Below are positions 15,982 to 22,893 of a stretch of 40,871 bases of DNA, piece after piece (the first letter of the stretch is position 1; the number at the start of each line of letters is the position of its first letter). The DNA lies in the NCBI GenBank assembly GCA_021778335.1, contig JAJYCN010000008.1, positions 1-40,871 of the forward strand, read 5' to 3'. The notes under the pieces are model-generated. The model was not told where the DNA came from. It did no database searches and saw only the letters and a list, made by a program, of their open reading frames with translations. The stretch comes from Acidobacteriota bacterium. Its GTDB lineage: Bacteria; Acidobacteriota; Terriglobia; Bryobacterales; Bryobacteraceae. The position numbers and the translations under genes are program-made.

Positions 15982-16983
15982 TCACACCTTCAGCTTCTCC
16001 CGCGCGAAGACCAGGCAGGTGCGGACGTTGGCGTCTTCTTCGGCCAATTGCTGCTCGCGGGGAAGGTTGCTCACCACGGGCAGCGGCGTCGCGCTTTGGT
16101 AGTCGTGGACGAGGCGCAGGGTGCGGGCAAGGTAAATGCCGCCGCGGTCCGGGAAAGTCGTCCAGTAGGCGTCGTTCAAACAGGCGACTGGCAGCGGGTC
16201 CCGCGTGATCATTTCGAGTGTGAACCGAGTGTGCGCGCGCGCCTGGCGGACGAGATCGATCATTGCCTGCAGGTCGAGAATGCCCGTGCCGAGAGGCACC
16301 TCGGAAAGCAGAAAGCCGTCATCGGTGGGCGAAACGCCCATGTCTTTGACGTGCGTTACGACGGCGTGCGGGGCGAGTTTCCGCGCCACGTACATGGGGT
16401 CGTCAAGCAGGCTGATGTTGTTGCCGAAATCGAGGCATGCGCCGAGGTATTCGCTCGAATGTTTCTCCAGCAGTTCGGCGAGTTGGTCCGCGGTCCAGTC
16501 CTTGTGGTTCTCGATGCCGAGCGGAATGCGGTAACGGTCGAGCAGCGGCAGCGCCTGTTCGATGGAAGCGCGCGCCCGCTTCTCCCATTCCTCCCACTCG
16601 GCCAGCGTCTTGAACGTGATGTAGCGCCGGCCGTGCAGCATGCCAGTACGGAGCGCCGTGGCGCCTGCCTCGCGCGCGGCCTGGAGCGCCTTTTCCAACG
16701 GCTCGGCCGAGCCGTTTTCCGGCATCGGCACCATCGCCTCGACATACATGCCGAGCTCTTCGGCGCGGGAGCGGATTTTCGCCGGGTCGCCGTGGATGGC
16801 CGACTGAATTCCCGCCGCGCCCATCGCGTGGCAGTGTTCGAGAAATTCGAGCGTGTCCCGCGGGCGCCAGAAGCTCAGGTACGACGTCGTTGCGACGCCC
16901 ATCCCCGCCAACGGCTCTGCCCCTTTGCCGCGCGAAGCCAGCGCGGATGCGGCGGCGAGCGAAAGGAAGCCGCGGCGGTTCAT
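15982..16983 (-). CDS. Sugar phosphate isomerase/epimerase-like TIM barrel (xylose-isomerase-like), Tat-exported
   Basis: 333 residues from ATG 16983, whose ATG overlaps the TGA of the preceding gene (ATGA). The N-terminus is a twin-arginine signal, 'MNRRGFLSLAAASALA'. The AP-endonuclease-2/xylose-isomerase fold is indicated by 'IPLGIENHKDWTADQLAELL', 'YLGACLDFGNNISLLDDPM' and 'VVTHVKDMG', with Glu/Asp/His residues in the metal-site places. 'GTGILDLQAMIDLVRQA' is a usual late motif. It is the last gene of a three-gene operon with an SDR and a Gfo/Idh/MocA protein, so a role in oxidising or isomerising a sugar or cyclitol is likely. The exact substrate is unknown. Confidence 0.85.
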   Translation of the reverse strand: MNRRGFLSLAAASALASRGKGAEPLAGMGVATTSYLSFWRPRDTLEFLEHCHAMGAAGIQSAIHGDPAKIRSRAEELGMYVEAMVPMPENGSAEPLEKALQAAREAGATALRTGMLHGRRYITFKTLAEWEEWEKRARASIEQALPLLDRYRIPLGIENHKDWTADQLAELLEKHSSEYLGACLDFGNNISLLDDPMYVARKLAPHAVVTHVKDMGVSPTDDGFLLSEVPLGTGILDLQAMIDLVRQARAHTRFTLEMITRDPLPVACLNDAYWTTFPDRGGIYLARTLRLVHDYQSATPLPVVSNLPREQQLAEEDANVRTCLVFAREKLKV

Positions 16984-18365
16984 GCCAGCGCGTGCCGCAC
17001 CGCTTTGTCCCAGGGCTCGCGGTAGGGCCGTTCCAGCAGCGCGTTGGCCTCCGCGTCCCCGACGATCACTTCGTGGCCGGCATCCCATTGCAGCCGCCGC
17101 CCGAGCTTAAGCGACATGTTCGCCAGGTGGCACGCCGTCGCCACCTGGTGCGCGCCTTCGACGTCGGCGATCGGCCTTTGCCGGCTCTTCACGCAATCGA
17201 GGAAATTCCGCGCGTGCAGGTCGAACTGTTCGGCGGAGGAGCCGGGCACTTTCATCGCCTGCGTCCACGGCACCGGCGTCGTCTTGCTGCGCTCGGGTCC
17301 GCCGGTTGGATGGCCCTGGAACACCGGAATCGCGTTCATCGGGTCGATCTTCATATCGGGGAAGACTTCGAAGCCGCCGCGGTTAATGACGAGGCCGCCG
17401 CGCTCGCCGTTGAATTCGAGTCCGTAGCCGACGCGCCGGCCGGCACTTGCCTCGCGGTAGGAGTAATGCACCGTGAAGCCCGGATATTCGAAGATGGCGT
17501 CCTGCGTGTCCGGCGTCTCGCAGATATCCTGCAGCGCGAAGCGGCCCCCGACGGAAGACACCGAGGTCGGGCCTTTCACCTGCATGACCCAATGGATGAT
17601 GTCGAGCTCGTGCGCGCCGAGATTGGTCATCTGCCCGCCCGAGTAATCCCAGAACCAGCGGAAATGGTACAGGCTGCGCAGCTTGTTGTAAGCCCGCAGC
17701 GGCGCCGGGCCGAGCCACATGTTGTAGTCGAGATCCGGAGGCGGGTCCGAGTCGAGCGGCGTGCCGAAACCCGGCATCACGTTGCGCTGCGAGCCCGAGT
17801 GCGCGTACATGATCTTGCCGAGATAGCCGGCTTCGAGGAGTTCCTTCGCCTTCTGATAATGCTTGCCGGAGCGCTGCTGCGTTCCCGCCTGCACCACGCG
17901 GTTGTACTTGCGCGCCGCCTGCACCATCCAGCGGCCTTCGCGCACGAACAGCGTGAGCGGCTTTTCCACGTATACGTCCTTGCCGGCCGCGCAGGAAAGA
18001 ATCGTGAGCGGGGCGTGCCAGTGGTCCGGCGTGCCGATCACGATCGCCTGCAGGTCCTTGTTGTCGAGCATCTCGCGGAAATCGCGATAGCCCTTGGCCC
18101 GCGGCCCGCACGCCTTCAAACCTTCTTCGAGCCTTGGCTGGTAGACGTCGCACATCGCCGCCATGTCGCAGTCCTTCTGATGGCTGAAATCGAAGACGTG
18201 CTCATGGCCGATCAGGCCGTAGCCAATGAAGCCGACCTGCACGCGATCATTGGCGCCCAGAATGCGTTTGTACGAGGAGGCGGCCAGAGCGGTGAGCGGC
18301 AGCGCGCCGCGCCGGGTGATGCCGCCTTGCGCGGCGGGAGTCGAATTCGTGTTCTGTGGGTTCAT
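16980..18365 (-). CDS. Gfo/Idh/MocA family oxidoreductase, Tat-exported
   Basis: 461 residues. The start ATG at 18365 overlaps the SDR stop (ATGA). The N-terminus has 'ITRRGALPLTALAASS', a twin-arginine-like signal. Rossmann motif: 'VQVGFIGYGLIGHEHV'. The EKP motif of the family is in 'GKDVYVEKPL', and 'VIGTPDHWHAPLTI' and 'HFRWFWDYSGGQMTNLGAHE' are typical of the exported acidobacterial/planctomycete branch. It acts as an NAD(P)-dependent sugar dehydrogenase, with cofactor carried through Tat. It is coupled to the isomerase downstream. Confidence 0.9.
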   Translation of the reverse strand: MNPQNTNSTPAAQGGITRRGALPLTALAASSYKRILGANDRVQVGFIGYGLIGHEHVFDFSHQKDCDMAAMCDVYQPRLEEGLKACGPRAKGYRDFREMLDNKDLQAIVIGTPDHWHAPLTILSCAAGKDVYVEKPLTLFVREGRWMVQAARKYNRVVQAGTQQRSGKHYQKAKELLEAGYLGKIMYAHSGSQRNVMPGFGTPLDSDPPPDLDYNMWLGPAPLRAYNKLRSLYHFRWFWDYSGGQMTNLGAHELDIIHWVMQVKGPTSVSSVGGRFALQDICETPDTQDAIFEYPGFTVHYSYREASAGRRVGYGLEFNGERGGLVINRGGFEVFPDMKIDPMNAIPVFQGHPTGGPERSKTTPVPWTQAMKVPGSSAEQFDLHARNFLDCVKSRQRPIADVEGAHQVATACHLANMSLKLGRRLQWDAGHEVIVGDAEANALLERPYREPWDKAVRHALA

Positions 18366-19120
18366 CGTGCGCACCATCCTCCATCGATCAAAATGTCCGT
18401 GCCGGTGATGAAGCCGGCGTCTTCCGAGCACAGGTACCGGGCCAACTCACCGATCTCCTTCACTTGCCCCCAGCGGCCCACGGGAATGCTCGCAAGGAAC
18501 TGCGCGTTGGCTTCGGGGTTGTTCATCAGCGGAAGGTTCATGTCGGTGGCGAACGGGCCGGGGCTGATGCCGTTCACCGTGATGCCTTCCGTAGCCAGTT
18601 CGAGCGCCAGCGCGCGCGTCAGGCCGAGCAGCGCGGTTTTGCTGGATGAATACGCGGCGCGGCCGGGCAGCGAAACGTGCGCCATGATCGAAGTCATGTT
18701 CAGAATGCGCCCGTAGCCGGCGCCGCGCATTCCCGGCACGAACGCCCGGCAGAGCAGAAACACGCTGGTCAGGTTCGTATCCATCACGCTCCGCCATTCG
18801 GCGAGGGTGAACTCGGTGAGATTCTTGCGGATGTTGATGCCCGCGTTGTTGATGAGGATCTGGACGCGGCCGCTCCGGGAGGGAACCTCGTCAGCCAGGC
18901 GCGCCACTTCGTCTTCCTTCGTCACGTCGGCGCGATACACATCGGTCGCGCCGCCGGAAGCGGCGAGTTCTTCACGGACTTTCTCGAGCAATGCCTCGTC
19001 GCGCGAAACGAGGGCCACGCGGCAGCCTGCTTGGGCGAGCGCAAAGGCCATGGCTTTCCCAAGCCCTTTGCTCGCACCGGTAATGAGGGCAACTTTGCCG
19101 GACAATTCTTGATTGGACAT
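18362..19120 (-). CDS. SDR-family oxidoreductase (gluconate 5-dehydrogenase / 3-oxoacyl reductase-like)
   Basis: 252 residues. Classical SDR motifs: TGASKGLG at residues 14-21 for NAD(P), N-N-A-G at 91-94, catalytic Ser144 in 'NMTSIMA', Tyr157 and Lys161 in 'YSSSK', and the C-terminal 'GTDILIDGGW'. It is first in the operon leading to the Gfo/Idh/MocA and isomerase genes, which makes a sugar or sugar-acid dehydrogenase more likely than a fatty-acid enzyme. The product lacks a signal peptide and is cytoplasmic, in contrast to its two Tat-type partners. Confidence 0.9.
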   Translation of the reverse strand: MSNQELSGKVALITGASKGLGKAMAFALAQAGCRVALVSRDEALLEKVREELAASGGATDVYRADVTKEDEVARLADEVPSRSGRVQILINNAGINIRKNLTEFTLAEWRSVMDTNLTSVFLLCRAFVPGMRGAGYGRILNMTSIMAHVSLPGRAAYSSSKTALLGLTRALALELATEGITVNGISPGPFATDMNLPLMNNPEANAQFLASIPVGRWGQVKEIGELARYLCSEDAGFITGTDILIDGGWCAR

Positions 19121-19134
19121 GCGGATTCCACGTG

Positions 19135-19140
19135 ATTATA
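19135..19140 (-). promoter_or_regulatory. -10 element of the SDR-Gfo-isomerase operon
   Basis: A perfect TATAAT on the minus strand lies 14 bp before the SDR start codon, giving a leader of about 8-10 nt. No good -35 is visible 16-18 bp upstream. Confidence 0.5.
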
Positions 19141-19199
19141 TTCTTCTGGCGCGCGAAATGGGCGGCGCGGCGCGGACTCGCCGACTGTATCCTCAGTTC

Positions 19200-20312
19200 A
19201 TGGGCACCCGTTTCTTCAGAAACTCGCGCACAACAGACCGCTGCCCACGCCCCGGGAATCGAGCCTCTCGAGGGAGCAACCAGCGGGCAGCGGCTTGTGC
19301 GCTCTACGGCCTGACACTCTGCTCCGCGCTGCTATTCGCCGGCCCGCTTCGCGCGCAACTCAGTCATCTCGGCGAACCGCTTCAGCTAACGTTTGCGGGT
19401 CAGAACGCCGAAGCGTACTGGTCGCCCGACGGCAAACGGCTCATTTTCCAATCCACCCGCGACGGCGCCGAATGCGACCAAATCTACATCATGGACGCCG
19501 ACGGCTCGCACGCGCATCGCGTTTCGAGCGGCCGCGGACGCACGACGTGCGGCTACTTCCTGCCCGACAATCACCACATTCTTTATGCCTCGACCGAAGC
19601 CGAGGGCGACGCCTGCCCGCCGCCCGCGGACCGCGGCAAGGGCTACGTTTGGGCTGTCTATCCGAGCTACGACATCTATGCCGCCAATGACGACGGCTCG
19701 GACGCTCACCGCATCACCACGACGCCCGGCTACGACGCCGAAGCCACGGTGAACTTCGCGACAGGCCGCATCGTCTATACCTCCATGGCGAGCCACGATC
19801 TCGAGTTGTGGACCATGGCTGCCGATGGCTCGGGCAAGCACCGCCTTACCCACTCGCTTGGCTATGACGGCGGCGCCGTGTACAGCCGCGACGCGAAACA
19901 TATCGTCTGGCGCGCGAATCATCCCAAGACAGCGGCCGACACCAAGCAGTACAAGGACCTGCTTGCGCAAGGCCTCACCACGCCGATGAAGATGGAACTA
20001 TTCGTGGCCGACTCCGACGGCGCCCACGCCCGGCAGATCACTCACTTCGGCTGCGCCAGCTTCGCGCCCACGTTTACGCCGGACGGTAAGAAGATTCTGT
20101 TCGCCTCCAACAAGCACCACTGCGACAGCTCCGACTTCGAGTTGTACCTCATCAACCTCGACGGCACGGGGCTCGAACAGATCACCTCCTACGGCGGCTT
20201 CACGTCGTTTCCCGAGTTTTCCCCCGACGGCAAGACGCTGGTGTTCGCCTCGAATCTCCATGCCCGCAGCCACTACGAGTTCAACATCTTCACCGCGAGC
20301 TGGAGACAATGA
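19200..20312 (+). CDS. Exported TolB-like beta-propeller protein (PD40 repeats)
   Basis: 370 residues from ATG 19200. A hydrophobic segment at about residues 35-53 ending in L-R-A-Q is the likely signal peptide, so a start closer to it cannot be excluded. At least four PD40/WD40-like blades are visible: 'AYWSPDGKRLIFQSTRDG', 'VYSRDAKHIVWR', 'FTPDGKKILFASNKHH' and 'FSPDGKTLVFASNLHA'. Each is followed by a Y-x-x-x-x-D-G-type strand and 'RQIT/EQIT'. Such propellers resemble TolB and the domain in front of S9 peptidases, and usually bind partners. The stop overlaps the next start (ATGA), so it is coupled to the thioredoxin-fold gene. Confidence 0.85.
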   Translation: MGTRFFRNSRTTDRCPRPGNRASRGSNQRAAACALYGLTLCSALLFAGPLRAQLSHLGEPLQLTFAGQNAEAYWSPDGKRLIFQSTRDGAECDQIYIMDADGSHAHRVSSGRGRTTCGYFLPDNHHILYASTEAEGDACPPPADRGKGYVWAVYPSYDIYAANDDGSDAHRITTTPGYDAEATVNFATGRIVYTSMASHDLELWTMAADGSGKHRLTHSLGYDGGAVYSRDAKHIVWRANHPKTAADTKQYKDLLAQGLTTPMKMELFVADSDGAHARQITHFGCASFAPTFTPDGKKILFASNKHHCDSSDFELYLINLDGTGLEQITSYGGFTSFPEFSPDGKTLVFASNLHARSHYEFNIFTASWRQ

Positions 20313-20818
20313 CCGCGCGCCTGCTTGTTCCGCTCGGCGCGCTTTCGCTGCTGGCGGCTTCTGCGCAGACGGTGCCCACCACGGAATTTGAAAGCCTCGC
20401 CGGTTCGAAACTCACGCTGCCCGCCGCCGCGGGCCACGCGGCGCTGTTTATCGTCGGCTTCAGCCATGCCTCGTCGAAGCCGACTTCCGCCTGGGACAAG
20501 GAACTCGCCAAAGGCTGCGCGGAAACCGGCACGACCTGTTACACCGTCGCCGTCGTGCAGGATGTCCCGCGCTTCGTCCGCGGCATGGTCGTGTCGGGCA
20601 TCCGCTCCGGCATCCCGAAGGACAAGCGCGCGACGTTCCTCGTCCTGCAGCACGACGAAGACGTCTGGAAGAAGCTCTGCGGGTTCTCGGACGCCGACGG
20701 GGCGTACCTGCTGCTTGTTTCACGCGACGGGCGGATCGTCTGGAAATGGGCGGGTCCGCCGGAGGCCGCTTCGCTGGCCACCGCGCGCGAACGTCTCCGC
20801 GAGGCCGCGAAGAACTAA
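20309..20818 (+). CDS. Exported thioredoxin-fold protein without CxxC (ATP10/peroxiredoxin-like)
   Basis: 169 residues with a signal peptide (1-19, ending A-S-A-Q). 'FESLAGSKLTLPAAAGHAAL' and 'GFSHASSKPTSAWDKEL' resemble the opening of a thioredoxin/AhpC fold. 'GAYLLLVSRDGRIVWKWAG' is the typical late strand and turn ('D-G-x-I'). The active-site position lacks a CxxC pair (it reads S-H-A-S-S). The two Cys at 'KGCAETGTTC' could form a disulfide. It may be a scaffold or peroxiredoxin relative; an ATP10-like identity is a guess. It is translated by coupling to the propeller protein. Confidence 0.65.
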   Translation: MTARLLVPLGALSLLAASAQTVPTTEFESLAGSKLTLPAAAGHAALFIVGFSHASSKPTSAWDKELAKGCAETGTTCYTVAVVQDVPRFVRGMVVSGIRSGIPKDKRATFLVLQHDEDVWKKLCGFSDADGAYLLLVSRDGRIVWKWAGPPEAASLATARERLREAAKN

Positions 20819-21230
20819 TGTAACTATCCACTCGACATCGCCTCGACCCACGGACAATCCTCGGTTGGGGCGATTGTTTGTTTGAAACTTCGATGGCAAG
20901 GTGCGGAACATGCGGTATCCCGCTGCGGAGCCAGGGGTGGGGATGCTACAGACGTAAGGAACGGAAACGCAGGAAGACGGGCCGCATGGAAGCTATGGAC
21001 TAAGCAGGGGAGCAACCAGAGAAGACCGAGACCCTGAAATCCTCGGGGCTGTTCACACACCACGGGCGATCACGCCTGCTCTGAATTTCGGACCGTATCC
21101 CGGCCTCTTCGGAAGTGCGGCTACTGGGCGCCGAATTGCTAGCTGAGAGCTTTACAAATTCGGCACAACCACAACTGCAACACCGGGGTGTTCTATTGCA
21201 ATTCGTTGAGATAACGAGCACAATCGGAGG
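20819..21230. other. Intergenic stretch without recognisable gene
   Basis: About 410 bp. Short open frames exist on both strands, but none has family similarity or a ribosome-binding site I can see. Base composition is lower in GC than the left neighbour. The stretch leads into the aberrant tRNA and the toxin-antitoxin island, so it may contain decayed mobile DNA. I could not identify any. Confidence 0.5.
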
Positions 21231-21326
21231 TGGCGGTGAGTGCGGGATTCGAATCCGCGAACGGTGCCATCAACACCGCTGCGCAGCTTATAAGGCCGGT
21301 GCAATCAACCGCTCTGCCAACTCAAC
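21231..21326 (-). tRNA. Aberrant class II tRNA (serine-like body, anticodon UAU), possibly a pseudo-tRNA
   Basis: 96 nt including an encoded CCA. 5' acceptor GTTGAGT pairs with 3' ACTCACC at six of seven positions (mismatch at 2-71). The D-arm region TGGCAGAGCGGTTGATTGC and discriminator G73 match bacterial tRNA-Ser. The long variable arm has a CGGTG/CACCG stem. The T-loop is TTCGAAT. The anticodon loop reads CTTATAA, giving UAU (at 21290-21292), which would read the Ile codon AUA rather than Ser. The anticodon stem has a C-C mismatch and the T-stem an A-C mismatch. One mispair in each of three stems suggests decay or strong divergence. I assigned the fold by hand. Confidence 0.75.
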
Positions 21327-21389
21327 ACCGGATGGGACCATCCCCTTTTCGCGCCATGAGCGAGACGGAGGGGTTGCCTCGGTCTAGCT

Positions 21390-21405
21390 ATAACATGCAT
21401 GTTAT
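21390..21405. promoter_or_regulatory. Palindromic operator 1 (ATAAC-N6-GTTAT)
   Basis: ATAACATGCATGTTAT is a perfect 16 bp palindrome. It shares the arrangement ATAAC-N6-GTTAT with a second site 35 bp downstream. It lies 58-74 bp before the toxin gene. It most likely binds the XRE-type antitoxin encoded in the operon. Confidence 0.7.
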
Positions 21406-21419
21406 GTCAGCGGTCGCGT

Positions 21420-21425
21420 TTGACA
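21420..21425 (+). promoter_or_regulatory. Candidate -35 element
   Basis: A perfect TTGACA overlaps the left half of operator 2, which would let a repressor block polymerase. No TATAAT-like element was found 16-18 bp downstream; TATCCT at 21455-21460 is too far. The promoter is therefore only partly supported. Confidence 0.35.
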
Positions 21426-21440
21426 TAACTCTTGCGTTAT
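21425..21440. promoter_or_regulatory. Palindromic operator 2 (ATAAC-N6-GTTAT)
   Basis: ATAAC, the spacer TCTTGC, then GTTAT. The symmetry extends one base on each side (CATAAC/GTTATG, 21424-21441). Half-sites and spacing are identical to operator 1, with centres 35 bp apart. It is 23 bp upstream of the toxin start codon. Confidence 0.7.
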
Positions 21441-21463
21441 GGGACGTCTGGTGATATCCTGTA

Positions 21464-21862
21464 ATGGCCGAGAAGAAGTTGTGGGATTTTGTCAGTCAGC
21501 GCGGTGAGAGCGTTATTATTGAATGGGTTAAGAGCGATAGAATAACCGTTCGTGACCCGGCCAAACTAAACAACAAGATCAAGAGGCTCGCCCAGCTCGA
21601 TTATGAATTGGCGGTTGGGACCAAGCTCCTTGCCGGGCCAATTTACAAGCACGTCTATAAACTTGTCGTCCACGGGGACGTCATGCTTCGCCCCATGCTC
21701 TGCCGGGGGCCTTTTGACCCTCAGGGCGAGTATACCTTTCTCCTTGGCGCAGTCGAGACGGGCGGCAAACTACCGGATGGCGCCAAGGAGAGGGCGGAGC
21801 GAAATCGAGAAGAACTATCGAATGATCCAACAAGGAGGAGAACCCATGGGCACATCAACTGA
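21464..21862 (+). CDS. RelE/HigB-type (Gp49-like) toxin
   Basis: 132 residues. The central 'YKHVYKLVVHGDVMLRPMLC', followed by 'EYTFLLGAVETGGKLPDGAK' and 'AERNREEL', follows the Gp49/HigB layout: a strand pair, a second strand pair ending in a short loop, then an Ala/Glu-rich C-terminal helix. Family members are ribosome-dependent mRNA endonucleases. The gene overlaps the HTH antitoxin gene by 17 bp in toxin-first order, as in higBA. No ribosome-binding site precedes the ATG, so translation may be weak or leaderless. Codon use is less GC-biased than in neighbouring genes, in line with acquisition. Confidence 0.7.
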   Translation: MAEKKLWDFVSQRGESVIIEWVKSDRITVRDPAKLNNKIKRLAQLDYELAVGTKLLAGPIYKHVYKLVVHGDVMLRPMLCRGPFDPQGEYTFLLGAVETGGKLPDGAKERAERNREELSNDPTRRRTHGHIN

Positions 21863-22370
21863 GAATTTAAGGTGTGAGTTCCGGAATGAGGAATATCGGT
21901 ATGCCTACGCGGAGGATTTCTTAAACACTTGGGTAGCAACACAGATTGTCACGCTGAGAGAGCAGCGGGGCCTGAGTCAAGCGCGACTGGGCGAGCTGAT
22001 CGGAACGAAACAGCCGGGAGTATCGCGGCTTGAGGATGTTAATCACTCAACCTGGAAAACCGAGACCCTGAAACGGATCGCGAGGGCCCTCGGGGTGCGG
22101 TTGAAGATCAGTTTCGAGACCTTCGGCAGTTTACTTAATGAGGATGCTGAGTTTAGTCGCCAGTTTCTCCAACGACCGACATTTGAGGATGACCCTGCCT
22201 TTCAAAGACGCAAGGGGCCAGCGCCGGCAACGGTCCTGGGTCCGGCGATAAGTGGCTACCATGCGGCGACCGATACCGCGAAACACGCGCAGTTTAATGC
22301 TCCAGTGGGAGGCAGTTTTGCGATGATAGACCAAAGCTCCGCGGAACTTAGATACGCTACCGAGCGCTAA
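21846..22370 (+). CDS. HigA-like XRE-family antitoxin with long C-terminal extension
   Basis: 174 residues. The ATG at 21846 has AAGGAGG seven bases upstream. Residues about 36-88 form an XRE helix-turn-helix: 'LREQRGLSQARLGELIGTKQ', 'PGVSRLEDVNHSTW' and 'TLKRIARALGVRLKISF'. Roughly 85 further residues after the domain are longer than usual for HigA and have no recognised motif. By family precedent it binds the two ATAAC-N6-GTTAT operators and neutralises the toxin encoded just upstream. The much stronger ribosome-binding site than that of the toxin favours antitoxin excess. Confidence 0.85.
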   Translation: MGTSTENLRCEFRNEEYRYAYAEDFLNTWVATQIVTLREQRGLSQARLGELIGTKQPGVSRLEDVNHSTWKTETLKRIARALGVRLKISFETFGSLLNEDAEFSRQFLQRPTFEDDPAFQRRKGPAPATVLGPAISGYHAATDTAKHAQFNAPVGGSFAMIDQSSAELRYATER

Positions 22371-22402
22371 TGGCCATCGAATTCAGGACTTGAGAGGTGC
22401 AC

Positions 22403-22717
22403 ATGCCCGAGGACGCCGAAAACAAGGTTACTCCAAACGCTATCAAGTATGTTACTGACAGCCCGATGATCTTGGACAAGGTCGAGTATATGTACGTCAG
22501 CTACTCGCAGGTCAGCGCGAATAGCGTCGATTTCCGTGTTGCGTTCGGAGATCGGATACCACCGGAAGGGAACGTTAAGGCGACTCGTGGCGTTGTGATG
22601 ACGCACGAGCACGCTCGAGCGCTGCTCAAGGTGCTGGCCGAGAGCGTGTCCAAAATCGACAACCTTCTCCAACAGGTCGATCCGAATAAGGGAACTGGCG
22701 ACGATTCGCAGACCTAG
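22403..22717 (+). CDS. DUF3467 family protein
   Basis: 104 residues from ATG 22403, preceded by GAGAGGTG. An in-frame GTG two codons upstream is possible. 'YVSYSQVSANSVDFRVAFGD' and 'VVMTHEHARALLKVLAESVS' are the two conserved halves of DUF3467, a small family of unknown function. It follows the antitoxin gene after 32 bp in the same direction and in the same GC-poorer patch, so it is probably in the same transcript or at least the same island. Confidence 0.82.
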   Translation: MPEDAENKVTPNAIKYVTDSPMILDKVEYMYVSYSQVSANSVDFRVAFGDRIPPEGNVKATRGVVMTHEHARALLKVLAESVSKIDNLLQQVDPNKGTGDDSQT

Positions 22718-22893
22718 GATAGTTCGCGTACGTCGATCGGAATCATGCTAACGCTCTCTTGTAGTGTGGGTCGGGGCGGAATTGCCGCAACGAACACAAG
22801 CAAGAAATATTAGCTCGCCGGGCTGACACCGCGGTGGTATTCTTATTGATCCCGGCTCGAAGCAGGCTTTCGAGAGGGTTCCGAGGTGCGTGC

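Noticed and set aside
16890-18716. A 608-residue + strand open frame over the isomerase and Gfo/Idh genes, and a similar one at 26715-28733 over treZ
   Set aside because: Both lie opposite clear enzyme genes, have low-complexity Arg/His/Val composition, and show no start signal.
21231-21326. Annotation as an ordinary tRNA-Ile(UAU)
   Set aside because: The long variable arm, D-arm sequence and G73 are those of tRNA-Ser, and several stems contain mismatches. A standard Ile tRNA has a short variable loop.
21390-21441. dif/cer-like recombination site near the skew change
   Set aside because: The ATAAC/GTTAT palindromes superficially resemble Xer core sites, but the flanking arms do not match the dif consensus, two tandem copies exist, and they sit directly before a toxin-antitoxin operon. 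Operators explain them better.
21023-22076. A 15-nt match (ACCGAGACCCTGAAA) between the intergenic stretch near 21025 and the antitoxin gene near 22062
   Set aside because: It might hint at a decayed second antitoxin copy, but there is no similarity beyond the 15 bases, and one such match in 41 kb is expected by chance.
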